Of a stretch of 64,000 nucleotides of DNA, positions 43,273 through 54,690 are shown piece after piece (position 1 is the stretch's first letter; the number at the start of each line of letters is the position of its first letter). This DNA comes from Ectocarpus siliculosus (taxonomy: Eukaryota > Sar > Phaeophyceae > Ectocarpales > Ectocarpaceae). The position numbers were made by a program, and so were the translations under genes. The notes below the pieces were generated by a model that was not told the DNA's origin, did no database searches, and saw nothing but the letters and a program-made list of their open reading frames with translations. The DNA is taken from contig FN648536.1 in assembly GCA_000310025.1 (NCBI GenBank), forward strand, positions 16,946 through 80,945. Direction: 5' to 3'.

Positions 43273-46200
43273 ATGAATACAGCATCACCGCGTTCTGGTC
43301 GCCTCCAACCTCCTAATAACGCCTCGTCCTCTGGATGTGTGGCAGCCGCGACCGCCAACGCTACGCACGATCATAATCCCATGGGCAGGTTGGCGGTAGT
43401 CGCTGCCTCTGTGAATCTGGCTACCGTGTCTTTCGGGTGGCTTGCCTTGCTGTTGCGGTTTTGGATGATGAGAAACACCTTCGAAATCAAGGCGAGATCG
43501 CCCATGCTGGTGGTGGTCAGCATGTTGATGCACTTGGTACTGGTCGTGTCAGTGCTGCTGCACTGGTTGCTGCTGAGCGTCAACGATGGCTTGTCGTGTC
43601 CCGTCATCTTCGTCGTCTCCTACGCCAGTGAGTTTTATTGCGCACATTGCTAGAATCGTCACTACGACACGCTCCACCAGCCGTAGCTGCTCCGTCGCAC
43701 ATGTTCGTGCACAACAGAACGGGTCCATCATTTAGAAAGTCCCGGAAATAGACGGCTCATCCACAACACCGCAATCATCAATTGTCTTATGTGTGGACAA
43801 GGTATGCGCGATAGAATTCAAGACACATTGCCGTATACCTCCGAAGTAGGCCTACTACTGTAATCGAAAATCGGGGTCCTTGGGGAGGGGGGCGTACTCT
43901 TATGTTTTGCATGCCTTAGCGGTTAGACCATTGACCACGCGTCCTCGAGAGGACGGAGCATTGTTCCCACAGTGGACCGATCACCGATGGTCAATCGTTC
44001 CTTCCTACTTTGCCAAGGTGGCTCAAAAATGTCGTCCCTAGTCTATCTATCCTAACGATAGCACTTGCCGCCTTTTCAAACCACTTCCTATTCCCCAGTA
44101 CAGCTACCGTCTTCTCCTCTCTATTCCATGCCTCAAACATCTCCCTGTACCTCCCTTGTATTTTTTCCAGCTCAGTCATGTCCACTTCCCTCTCCTTTTC
44201 GTACAACTGACATTCTGCGACTACTTGAGCACCGTCTTCGCACTCGAAGCCGCAATCACATTTGAACTTGTTGTCTTCGTCGTCTACCGTCCTATATCTT
44301 CGTCGACGTTTTCAAAGGCCTATCTCCACGGTCCTGAATTTTACCTCAAGTTTTGTCCCTGCATCCATTGGTCCATGTCCGTGGAGGGGGGGGGGGAGTA
44401 CTCATAGTCGTGCATGCCGTAGTCGTTTGACCATTGACCTCGCATCCCTACAAAGCCGGGACGGAGCACGCCGGGTTCTCACCGGACCAGGCTCTCACAT
44501 CACCAAGCGCGAAGCGCCGTGAGGTATTTGGGGGGGGGTCAATTTTTTTTTGGGGGGGGGACATACCCATGTATCCCCGGGTATTACGCCGAGGCGTCGG
44601 CGCTTTGGCGTCCGGCTCTCTAACCCTAACCCTAGCTCTACCCCTATCCCTAACCCTAACCCATAAGCTCTCTTTCGCAGAGAACGTAGCGAGACACCGC
44701 GCGAGAACTCGCAAGCAGGGGTCCGTATGAGTAAGCGGGGTAGATTGATCAAGTCAAACGTAGCCCTACAAGACTAAGGCTACGAGTAGATTTGCGAGAC
44801 TATGTTCCCTATTGTGCAGTGCTAGAAGCGGCATGGGCAAGTAGTTTGCAAGGAGGGGGTAGTGTTGGATGGTGGTTAGCTTTGAGCTGTTTCGCTCATG
44901 TCGAGCTTTGGTCGATGTACTGTACTTTTTTTCTAGCAATGGGGCGCTACCGTACGTACGTGTGTTCCTGTAGCATGGCTGGGTAAGCGTGGGCCGGCGT
45001 CTGACGAGCACATACGGAAGGGGTAACGAGAGCGAGGCGTGTTTACAATCCATCTAACCTCATGGTAACTTTTCGACGGTTCGTGGTAATTGTTCGAATT
45101 TCTCCCCCCTCCGGGGGGGGTGGGGGGTGGGGGGTGGGGGGTGGGGCCCATGTGTCCGGATTTTTTTCGCAAAGACCCTTGGTGTGGAGGTCTGTTTTCG
45201 ATGAACTAGGGTGAATGGTTGGCCGCCTCCCAATGGGGCGGGCGACCAGAATGCGTGGGATGGCTGCTGGGCTTCGAGAGGCAGAGCAAGTAGAAATGCA
45301 GAAAAAAATGTTGCGAAAAATAATGCCTCTAGAAGCGAAGTTGGGGTACACGATGTGAGGGGTGAGGGCCCGACGTCCGGTACATTAATCTGTGCTTCCT
45401 CGGCGTAAGCTCTTTTGTCCGTGTGATGTGTTCGAGTTCGTTCCCGGAAAAGAAGTTCTAAAAAAACGTGTTTCGTTCTGTCTACACGCCGGGCATCATT
45501 TAATGCAAGTATTGGATTGGATGAACCCTCTTGCGCCGGGCAGGAATCCTCGCCAACTATACCACCCCGCGGTGATAAACAACACCTGGTGTGCCCCAGC
45601 GTGGAATTCGTACCAGCAAATGATCTAGGTTTTGTACGAACCTGCCGCCGGTTGGGTAGGTCTCAAGAATGCCGTGATCAAAGCTGCTCACTCGTCTTCG
45701 GGACGAAAAGAGGAAACGTATCTATGCGCTTAGACATTCCACACATGCGATGAGATCCGTGCTTCCATGATTTGTTCCAAATTTCGAATCCTCCCGGTCT
45801 GATTGTATTTTGCTGTTGTATCCATTCTGTCTCCATACCGAGGATCATAAAAGTATTGGATTGGTTGAGCCCCCCCCGGATGTTTGTGGTACATGGACAC
45901 GAGTCAAATCTGTGCGTCCTCTGTGTGTGATGGGTATGTATGCGGTTGGGGCCCAAGTGCGCCCCCCCCGGGAGAGCACACGCAGGTTGCTCCTGGCACT
46001 CGCCTGGTGTCGCTCCATGTTGTAGGTAGTTGGTGGTATGGTCCCTCCACACACACCTGTGTTTGACCCACTTGCCTATGGGGCTTGCGTGTGTGATATA
46101 TTACATGAGCCCTTTCCTTCATCTGCCGTTCCTGGGATAACTTACCGTAGTACCCAGTCTCACCAACCCCTGAGGGCCATAGCGCCACGAACACCGGACT

Positions 46201-49200
46201 GTGGTCCCGCCCATACTTTGTTGCATCTGTTGGATTTACGTTATTTGACCGCTCGTCCGGCGCGAGACGATCTCACCCAAACTTCTCTGATACACGTCGT
46301 GCTACCAGCCTATGGATCCGCACATGAGGCGAACGCTTGTTGGAACGCTACTAGTAGGGCGCTAAGGTCGGCGTAGCGCTTCCCACAGAATCTTTCGCCA
46401 CCTTGCACCCTCCAAGGAGTGGTGGCCACGAGAGCACGTCGCCGCTGATGCCGCACGCCAACCCCTGACCTCAAGGATCTGACCCCACTGCCGCTCTTTC
46501 CCGCCATGGGTTGGTCGCGGGGACCTCCCACACGGAATTTCCGGTGTCCGATCGTCATACGTTGTGTGCAAGGCGGACGACGGCACAGGGTTCGGAAAAG
46601 TTGCCAGCACAGAACTGGGAATACACCACGGTATACGCTAATACGCAACTCAAAAGATATTAGGGAACGCCGCTGTCAACGGCGGCACAAATTTTCTGTC
46701 GGAGCGGATGATGTTTATGGTCGTCTTGGTTCCGGCAGTGCGAGCGTTGGTTGTACGACAGACGGGTGTGCAAACTTCGGAAGAACCCACGACATCTGCA
46801 GTGCAGCATAACCGATAGTTCCTGATTGAACTTCTACGGTGCCATTCCGACACGCGCAACACGAAAAAGCGCACACGCCCTTTCACATGCATGGAGAGGC
46901 ACCACACTCACATATATATATATGTGGCAACTGCGTAGGGCAATCATCTTGGATTGCGTCTTCATTCAAATATAGCTGCACGCTACAGGAGTATTCCCCA
47001 GTAGGACATGTTCCGCTCTGATTCATCGCACACGAACAACTCCCTTAGCACATGCGGTTGTATATGAGAGGGTGGCTTGTCATTGTCGCCTCAACCATCC
47101 GCCGTCGGGTTTGGTCGTCATGCAAGAAGATCAGCACATCCTTGTCTGGTAGCTGCGCAGAAACAACCATACGTGTAACCGTTTCTCAGCAGCAGCAACA
47201 AACGCATGCCACATGTCCACTCAAGGTTGCGTCGCATTCAAGTACGCTTTGTCTTGTCAACGGAGGTGCTCATGCAGCAGTCTCGTTGTCGCGGTAGGCG
47301 AATATATTTTCCTGTCTGGTCGACGAAGACAGAAGAATAATTTCGAGCTTGTGCATATTTTTTATACTAATCTTAAGCAATGTGTCACGGCACAACCGCC
47401 ATCGTGTGAGATATATATAACATGATACAGCAGTTGGCGCCCGGTATGAGAAGTTCCATTTTTCGATCCAGCCTCGAATTCATATTTAATGTCGGCTGAA
47501 AACTCAGCGTACGTTGTTCAATTTCCAATATCATGTTTCTTATTTTTCGTGCTGCTGAATCCCGCTGAATTTTTTACATCCACATTTTGTTTTTTGCGCT
47601 GCTTGCCTCGCCTGCCCCCGTACTCAACCCCGATTCAAAAACCCACTCTTCCTCCCTTGTCGTACCAACGAACAGTGCGAGAGGGTGGCACATGGAAGAA
47701 GAGGAAAGAGAGAGAGCTATGGAGTGTTTCATATTCGACACACCCACCCATAATCCCTCGTTTCCTACGTGTAGACGTAACTGTGACCCCGACTGAGCAA
47801 TGTTTCTTTTAACCATACGAAGTATTTTCATATTTTTCGCGGAAAGTTGAGGCTTTAGTTCTTATCTTTGGTTTCTGAATCACGGGCGCTGGCTGTAGAC
47901 TACAGCAGCGAAACATTGGAATACCTATTTCGCGAAAACAAAAGAGGGGGGGAAGGGGTAAGAAACACACCTTAACTCTTGAAAATCACCTGCCCTCGAC
48001 GGTGGCGACGAAACGAAAATGCGGGTCCGTGTGTGTTGTACGGTTGGCCATCGGTGTCAAGATCATTTCGGGAACGCAACAGCGTAGTGTAGGCGCGCCA
48101 GAAACGCAGCTTTTCGGGTATATTTGGTGTACTACCACCAGCTATTGTCTCGAGGTACGGGACGGCCGGCCCTTCCACAACCCCGCCAAGTTTGACAGAC
48201 AGACCCTACTCACGTGCGAAAGACGTTGCAACTTGTAAAACCTAAAGAAAAATCGAACATGGGGTGCACATGCTGCAAGAAACTCTTGGTTGGGTGGATG
48301 AGCACGTACGTACATGCATGTAGTCCGTTGCTCTCTGCTTTTGAGTGGAGCTATCTCTCGTGTAGACGAAGAGCCGCAGATCGACAGTTGCAATTGCCCA
48401 GGGAGACACCGGCGAAGTTGAACACTGGTTTCGGGGAGAATGAGCCCAATCCTCAGCACCGGGTGTTTGGGTCTAGACTATACTCTACAGACGCGCACCG
48501 TTCACGCACCAACACAGAGGCATTTCCTGCTTCTCCATCCGTCCCGCTAATTCGGCGCCACGTGCTACCCAGCCTTGGCATTTGGGACTGCTCCGTATAT
48601 CGTCAGGGCCGTTCGCTTGGTGGTCGCGTACAACAGGGAATACAGAGCAAAATATGCGCGGTTCGTCAGGAAAGAGATAATGATGGGCGCTTGGGCGACA
48701 GTTGTTGTGGGACTCGCCGTTCGAGCGGCCATCTTCTTTGGGGATAAACCGGTGCACTCTTCAAGGTACACTCCTGTCTCGCCGTCTTGTCGGTATTTCA
48801 GTCCATGGGTTCGGTACGAACGGTGGAATTTCGGGGTTTTACGAATGGAGGTGGAAAGAAAGTTGATTTGATGCAGACGCCCCCCCCTCTCCATTCTTGT
48901 GCGTTCATCGGCCCTCGAGGAGTTGCCGACCTCCCAAAGGAGGTATTCAGGGCGAAAGGCAAAGCTTGGGCGTAAGAAACCACCTGCAAACTCATCGGGT
49001 CCGGTCGAAGCTGATGCAAAAACCCTTTGTTGTATCTTTGCTGAAGAATTGCCTTTCCAACGTTTCCACAAGAGTACAGGCATGTTGAAGCCTGAGCGCA
49101 AGGTAGTGTCAAGTTCCAACCATGAGGGATTCCAGGATCACATGCCACGTAGGTGGTCAAACAGTTTATGGCCCGCGTGTAGGCAAGGCTCGCCCTCCTT

Positions 49201-52200
49201 ATCGCTTATCTTGGCTAACCCTTTGTTTGGGTCAAAGGGTAAACCTACATATAGAGCTGTGGGTATTTTTCTCCCGCCAAAAGTCGCCAATAGGAAATTC
49301 TGCAGTATTCTCGAACCCGTTAGACCGATCGAGAGGTACCGACCACCGTCGTGATTGTTGAGGATGGCGCCTCTTTGCTAATACACAATCCCATCTCTTG
49401 ACTCCGGTAACCGCCGGAGCCCTAGGACAGTATAGACCCCCTCTCCGTGACATTTCCTTTGTATTTTTCTGAGGGCACCAAACACCACACGCGAAATGAG
49501 ATTATGTGGTTGGGAAAAGAGAGAGCGACACTTTCGTTTCATCCAGTCGACCGGAAGACGGAACTTGATATCTTGTGCAAACGTGAACACAAACCTTTCC
49601 AGCTGTCTCGGAGCATATACGCTTTGCCGACGGGCCTGACGGCCTTGCTGACATGCAGTTCTTCATATCGGTTTCACGCCCGTCATCCTCGCCTTCTACT
49701 AACGAAACCATGCTGCGCAGTAACGCGCGCGACTGCTTCTACTGGGACGACATCAGGCTTGTGACGGGTGTCATGGTTTTCGTCTCAGCGCCGTTAGTGG
49801 CTCTCATATGGGGCCTTTCTCGCGTGGATGACGTGTTCAAAATTAACGCAGAACTGACGGCCGTCATCATGGTCGGTGTGTCCATTGCAGGTAAGCCTGG
49901 CCCAACCTTCGGTGTCACTGTTGCTTACGGCCGCAGAAACTGTGTTACGAACGTGGAGGAAAGAACGGTGAACTCTGTCATTCGAAAAGTCTCCGTGAAG
50001 ATGGAGCCAAGAATGCGAACGTCTGTGTTTCGCCGAAATGCTGACATCATTCTGTTCGTTTCGCTTGTCTGTTAGTTCCCTGGGTATCAACTGCGGTTCT
50101 GAAGGGAAAACTGAACGAGATATTTGAACAGATTGTTTGGGGTCAAGCAGGCACTCGAAACTTTGTGTTCTGCAGTTCACTTTCTCGAGCCCTGCATCGC
50201 TGCGCATACCCCAGCCCTGCAGTGGTTTGCTCAGGTACTGGTCGAGTTCAGGGTCTTATCAGATGCACCCGAGGTCCACGTCGCGGTCGAAGTGTGTGCC
50301 CTCATGTTCGGGATCAGCGCCGGATTTTGGGGGTAAGACATCTGAAGCAGTTCTGAAGCCGTGCTTTTCCGGAGGCTGACCGTTAGGTTTTTTTGGTGTT
50401 ATTTTCTGTGTTGAGTATCCCAGCACACGGTTGCAAAGAATGGCTGCCGAGAGCCGTTAGTGCTGCAAAGCTAGCATGCAAGTCCAGCCGCGGAGTTGAC
50501 AAACTTGTTGGTGTTGACGCTCGCGGCCAAGAAGGAATTGTAGGAAACAACAAACTGCGGTAGTCTGGTTCGGGAGAAGGAGAACGAGAGAGTGATCAGA
50601 GGTGGGCACGGAGCTCATCTCTGAATTGAAAACATTTCCTGAACATCAGTCTTCTAGCGGTCCTAGAACTCTTGCAGAAACGTCGTGCTAGGAATGCTGG
50701 TTTGCTACCCGAAGATGACCGCCAATAGCTGCGACACTACCTAGGTGTCTATGCAGCCGATGAAACCAATCACCACGCCTCATGCTGTCGAGTTGGGGCG
50801 GATGCAGTCCGTGGAGATCTATCGGATGTAATTTGTCTTGCGGGAAGGCTTGACAGTCGGTCGAACGACTGAACCAAGTCGTTCGAGGCGTCAAACAGCG
50901 CCCAATGCAAAATATTGACTTTCCAACTGTACGTCCGCTGCAGCAAATCTTGCACATCTTCTCGGATGCAGCAATACCGCCGGGAGCTGTGTCTAGGCTT
51001 GGCCAGAACCAACCATTTTCAAGGGGTAGTAGAGGCTTGCTTCCCGGAAGGAAACAGTGGTGGTCTACAGTACCTCTAAAGCGAAACAGCTCTTGGTAGG
51101 ATATGCCTGAAGACCCGTTCAGCGTTTCCTTGACCTGACCACCTTTGTTCTACCCCGTATGCCTCCATCGCCATCGCGAAAAATATAGCTTACTCATACC
51201 TACGCTGAGAGCGCATCGTGGTGGGTGTATTGGGTTCTTTCGAGGCGCTGTTGTCCCCGTCGAGGACGGTGCTTACTTGGAGAAAATGTCGGGCGTGGAA
51301 GGCGTGCTGGCGCTCGTGCGCGAAGGCGGAGATATGAGCAAGCGGTTCGAACACTATTGCAAGACAAACCTATGCCTGGAAAGCTGGGACTTTCTCGTAG
51401 ATGCGACCCTCTACGAGATGATGGTGAGCACCTGCTGAGTGTTCGTTGTTTGGACATGACTGATGTGCTGGTTCAGATGCCTGTGATGCGCACAACATCC
51501 ACATCAAATCACAGTATTGGCCGACTCACTAAACACTGTGTTCGCCTTCTGGTTTGTGCTTCAGGACGCCACTGACGCAGACGAGCAGTTCATGACCTTT
51601 ACAATGATCTCAGACCGGTACTTGCTGGCCACATCTCCAGATGAGGTCAATATCTCTAGCGCCACCAGCAAGCACGTGGCTGCTTTCAGAACAAGGTAGG
51701 TGGTGAACAAGCTCCTCACGTACATGGTCGGACTTCTACGCTCTGTTTATAGTACGTGCGATATGAAGTTGGGCAAAGCGCACAGCGAGTGGACTGATGT
51801 CAACGCTAACCATCACGGCCTAATTATTCCTGCTCGTAGGGACCATAGTTCGCTGTATCGCACCCGCTTCGTTCGTTTCCCTGGTGCCAAGCACTGAAGG
51901 TTGGGACACACGCGGTTGGGTTTTAGTTGTCGAGCACGTTTCTGAAAGCACCCGAACCTGCAGGGAGGTGTTCGATCAGCTCGCCGTCGACGCAAGGGCG
52001 AGCATTTTCAAGGAGCCGCTCAAGGACATCGCGCGGATGCTCGAGCAAAATCTATGGTCCAGATTCATGAAACACGTGGCTCTCGAGAACCGTGAGTTTC
52101 TCCTTGGTAGGGTGTGTGAGAGGTCTAGTCTGAGTGTAACATATTTCTGACGAGCATCATCCATCCAAAAACATCGCAGTTGTCAAACGCATTTACTACG

Positions 52201-52262
52201 ACTTTTGTTGCTGCGGTCCACCGACTCGGACTGCCACCATGGCAAAATCTGAATCACTGTAA
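43273..52262 (+). CDS. 7TM-RGS receptor-like protein, copy C (intact, 8 exons)
   Basis: Exons: 43273-43627, 48573-48765, 49721-49890, 50215-50332, 51189-51423, 51565-51695, 51964-52091 and 52180-52262 (TAA). All introns are GT-AG, phases match at every junction, and the total is 1413 nt (470 aa). Seven hydrophobic segments fall at about residues 40-64, 78-103, 109-138, 154-175, 194-216, 224-250 and 260-286. A basic loop follows TM3 (REYRAKYARFVRKE). The RGS domain spans about 317-440: RFEHYCKTNLCLESWDF, then SPDEVNISSATSK, then MLEQNLWSRFMKH. The RGS family Asn in VN(I/L) and the late Arg are kept; the usual Asp before it is Asn here. By analogy with plant 7TM-RGS proteins it should be a membrane GTPase-activating protein for G-alpha, possibly ligand-controlled. 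Start is the only ATG ahead of TM1 in frame. Intron 1 is 4.9 kb through insertion of mobile DNA. Confidence 0.8.
43880..44400 (-). mobile_element. LINE-like ORF2 C-terminal fragment with 3' tail
   Basis: Minus strand 44300-43991 reads VDDEDNKFKCDCGFECED then VVAECQLYEKEREVDMTELEK and EEKTVAVLGNRKWFEKA. It is the best-preserved of the four related fragments. The C-x-C...C cluster lacks the His seen in the 36.3 kb copy. The tail ends at GGCATGCAAAACATAAGAGT (minus), near 43895. A second tail type follows at 44405-44530 and matches 9475-9600. Confidence 0.55.
44619..44672. repeat. short interstitial telomere-like repeat
   Basis: CTAACCCTAACCCTA, a degenerate middle, then CCCTAACCCTAACCC, i.e. 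TTAGGG-type repeats. About seven units, partly mutated. A shorter GCTAACGCTAACCCCC stretch is at 29353. Confidence 0.65.
44673..47895. other. no supported gene
   Basis: Interior of the intron 1 insertion. Contains a G-run tract (45108-45150) and a TA run (46913-46924). Only short frames. Confidence 0.35.
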
Positions 52263-52960
52263 GCGTGCATCGTTGTACGTATGAGAGCCGTGTGCAATAC
52301 CTTGAGTTCGGGGTACCGGGTTATCATAGGTGTGATGGTGATGATTCTCGACGCTGTTTCACAACACTTCGTTGCCTAGAGCAGGAGCTGCACTACCGTT
52401 TGGTTGTGCACGGTAGTCATCCGATCGCGTGGCGTTGGTGCATATGCCACCAAAATAACACCCCGCACCGCAGCATGCACCAGGTTCGGCTCTTTGGCAA
52501 ACATGTTCTTCCATCCACCCTAGTCATCGTCGTCCAGAACCCTACGATCCAGGCCTCTCACCCCAACTCCACCTCATCGCAGTCTACTTGTGCCTCAAAC
52601 ACGATGACAACGTCGACCTTCAATGGGCCCATTTGACGAAGAATTTGATTGTTGCCGTTCACCAATTTGCTTAAACGACAGGGACACAGCGAACTCACGC
52701 CGCTCCAGGTGATAACGAACTCATAGCACTCATGAGGGCATCCTCTGCGCGAAGTATATCCGTGCCGGTGAAGTAGTGGCGGCGTGAGCAAGTTATTTCA
52801 GAATGCTCAAGCACCAAGCTCGTGTTTTGAAGAGTTGGTTTTGGGGGTTGAAATGACCATGTTAACCTAGACTTCTACTAGACGTGTTGCTTCGCGTACT
52901 CCCCCCAAAGGGTAATACGGTTGCAAATTTTGAGCAACGAGGTCAAGCGTGTGATGGGAC
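52263..52960. repeat. 3' flank of unit C; displaced homologue of exon 8 of copy A
   Basis: From about 52445 the sequence matches exon 8 of copy A (CACCGCAGCATGCACC(A/C)GGTTCG, CGTCGTC(C/T)AGAAC, ATCCAGGCC(T/C)CT, CCCACCTCATCG). So ~260 bp of other sequence lies between the exon 8 splice acceptor and this homologue in C, giving C a different, shorter C-terminus. Confidence 0.5.
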
Positions 52961-52989
52961 TTGTGATGGGACTTGTACGTGTTCCTCCT

Positions 52990-53128
52990 TCCCTCCTCGC
53001 AGTTGGCAAAGTAAGAAGGAATGATTGGGCATGGGTAATTGGTCCGGCGGGAACAATTCTCCGTCCTCTCGAGGGCGCGTGGTCAATGGTCTAACCGCTA
53101 AGGCATGAAAAACATGAGTACGCCTCCC
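52990..53128 (+). mobile_element. LINE-like 3' tail, plus orientation
   Basis: GCAAAGTAAGAAGGAATGAT through GGTCAATGGTCTAACCGCTA to ATGAGTACGCC matches the tails at 9.6, 36.0 and 43.9 kb but in the opposite orientation. Confidence 0.6.
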
Positions 53129-53202
53129 ACCCCGCATCGAAGGTCACCGTTGCGCTGGGGATGGTTTCGTCTGTTGGATATGATGGAGTAATTATATGAT
53201 AG

Positions 53203-53535
53203 ATGGCTTCGAGGCATTATGCAGGACGAGAGGAAGTTTTCTATGTGGTTTCCTCAGGTTATCCGGGTCTGATCAAGATTGGTATTGTGAACCGACGGAT
53301 GAATCATGATTGTGGTGACGTAGAATGGCGTGGTGCTGTCTACAATACCACAATTTATGAAACACACACCACTTTTCCATTAGCCTTGGCGGAGCTACCT
53401 CTTCTCCATAGCACACGGTGGTGTGACGGCGACGGCAACAAAAGATGGGGCCGTGACGGCCGATCGACGAAGGCCACCCACCAAGGCCGCCCGAGCGACC
53501 CGATCGGACCCGACCAAACGCAACAACTAGACTGA
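53203..53535 (+). CDS. small protein, possibly T5orf172/GIY-YIG-like domain fragment
   Basis: An open frame of 110 codons to TGA. The part VFYVVSSGYPGLIKIGIVNRRM resembles the start of T5orf172 (GIY-YIG-related) domains, which read as YV...pGlxKIG.t..R; downstream catalytic residues cannot be confirmed. A middle segment, WRGAVYN...LALAELPLLH, is shared with decayed copies in units A and B (5035-5270, 16670-16880), which supports former coding. The C-terminal third (after about residue 68) is unlike them and may be read-through. No upstream start is convincing; it may be an exon. Confidence 0.3.
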   Translation: MASRHYAGREEVFYVVSSGYPGLIKIGIVNRRMNHDCGDVEWRGAVYNTTIYETHTTFPLALAELPLLHSTRWCDGDGNKRWGRDGRSTKATHQGRPSDPIGPDQTQQLD

Positions 53536-54306
53536 GGCCAACGCCACCTTAACACACATGCCCATGACGACACATCCCTCCATACCAAATCCTCAAGATC
53601 GATCCGATGCAACCCTCGGAGTAGGCTGCTGTGTCGTAGCCTCTCGAAACCGACCCAAATTAAATCGAGAAAACTATGCTGTAGCGCACTGTCGGGCTGT
53701 CGAGGGCGATGGTAGGATGGAGGCCGTCTACCAGAGGCTACCATTTGCAGGGTCTCTCAAGGCTGGGAGAGAAGAGGTCGTCGACGGCATCGAGCAGAGT
53801 GCCTAAAACAACCACAGGAAGTGACGGCGCTCAGGGGGGATTGACCCTGACGTAGGCTTTCCAACTTAGCCCGTGCCCGGCCCTTCCGTGCCACCGCCAT
53901 AGCGCAAACAGACCCATCGGTGGAACGTGAGGCCACGCACATGGGGTATGAAAATGCGGACCGTCATTGGGTGGTACACACTTCCCCTAGCCTCAAAACC
54001 CGCTTTCTCCCTCTGATGCTGGCGTTCGTTGATGTGTCGGGCCGGTTCCGTCGTCCGGCGATTTTTTACTAGCGGTGCCTGGAAAAAACAGAAAAAGTCT
54101 AGGCCTTTCTCTCGCGAAACACCTGTATATCTCGACGACCACGACGTCGATTCACAAGTGGGTTGCTGCAGATGATGCAGAGTGAGCAGGAGATGACCTA
54201 GATGTGTCTGTGCTCTGAATGACTGTCCCCTTTCGTCCACTCTCGGTGCTGTATTGCAGCGCACAAGCAGCACTTGCCAAAAAAGCATCGTCATGTGCCT
54301 GTCTAT
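53536..54306. other. no supported gene
   Basis: Short frames only. TCTATCTATCTATC microsatellite at 54301-54315. Confidence 0.35.
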
Positions 54307-54690
54307 CTATCTATCTGTACGTACACTGCTGTGTACGTCCGCAGATGACTCCGCGCCCAGTGCGCGCCAATTCTTGCGATGTCGCACGTAATCTTCCTCC
54401 AATAATTCCACGCGTCCGGTCCGCCTTCGGTCAGGTTCGGCAGCAACGGTGAATCTCAGACATCGAGAGAGGGGCACGATGATGTCGTCGTTGGTATCCG
54501 GCAGTCTATTCTGTGCTCCGAGTAGCAAAGGACCGAGGGAGGGGAATTTCTCATCTGACGCCTCGAACTTCTTGCCACAGCCGGCCCGCAAGAAGAGTGG
54601 CATACGGAAGCGTATATCGATAGGCTTCATATTCAAATCCAAAGACGTCTTCCTCTGGCCGAGGCACCGCTCTGTCTCAGGCACACTCAA
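54307..54690 (-). other. conserved repeat with open minus-strand frame (related to 19030-19312)
   Basis: A 127-codon frame. Its middle (RFRMPLFLRAGCGKKFEAS, then PLLLGAQNRLPD and IIVPLSRCL) has counterparts in broken frames at 19310-19080 (GCGKQFEVASEKL, PLLLRSA, IIMPLPRCL). Conservation at the peptide level hints at a former gene or mobile-element ORF. No family recognised. Confidence 0.3.

Larger units (their letters stand above)
43745..47895. mobile_element. ~4.1 kb insertion block in intron 1 of copy C
   Basis: In copy D only ~0.9 kb separate exons 1 and 2. C follows D up to AGAAAGTCCC(A/G)GAA (about 43735; D 58084) and again from CAGCGAAACA(C/T)TGGA (about 47903; D 58202). The extra ~4 kb holds LINE-like fragments, G-runs, telomere-like repeats and unrecognised sequence. 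Confidence 0.6.

Noticed and set aside
50685-51012. Minus-strand ORFs repeated identically at 61677-62001
   Set aside because: They lie in intron 4 of copies C and D; their identity reflects the recent conversion tract, not protein conservation.
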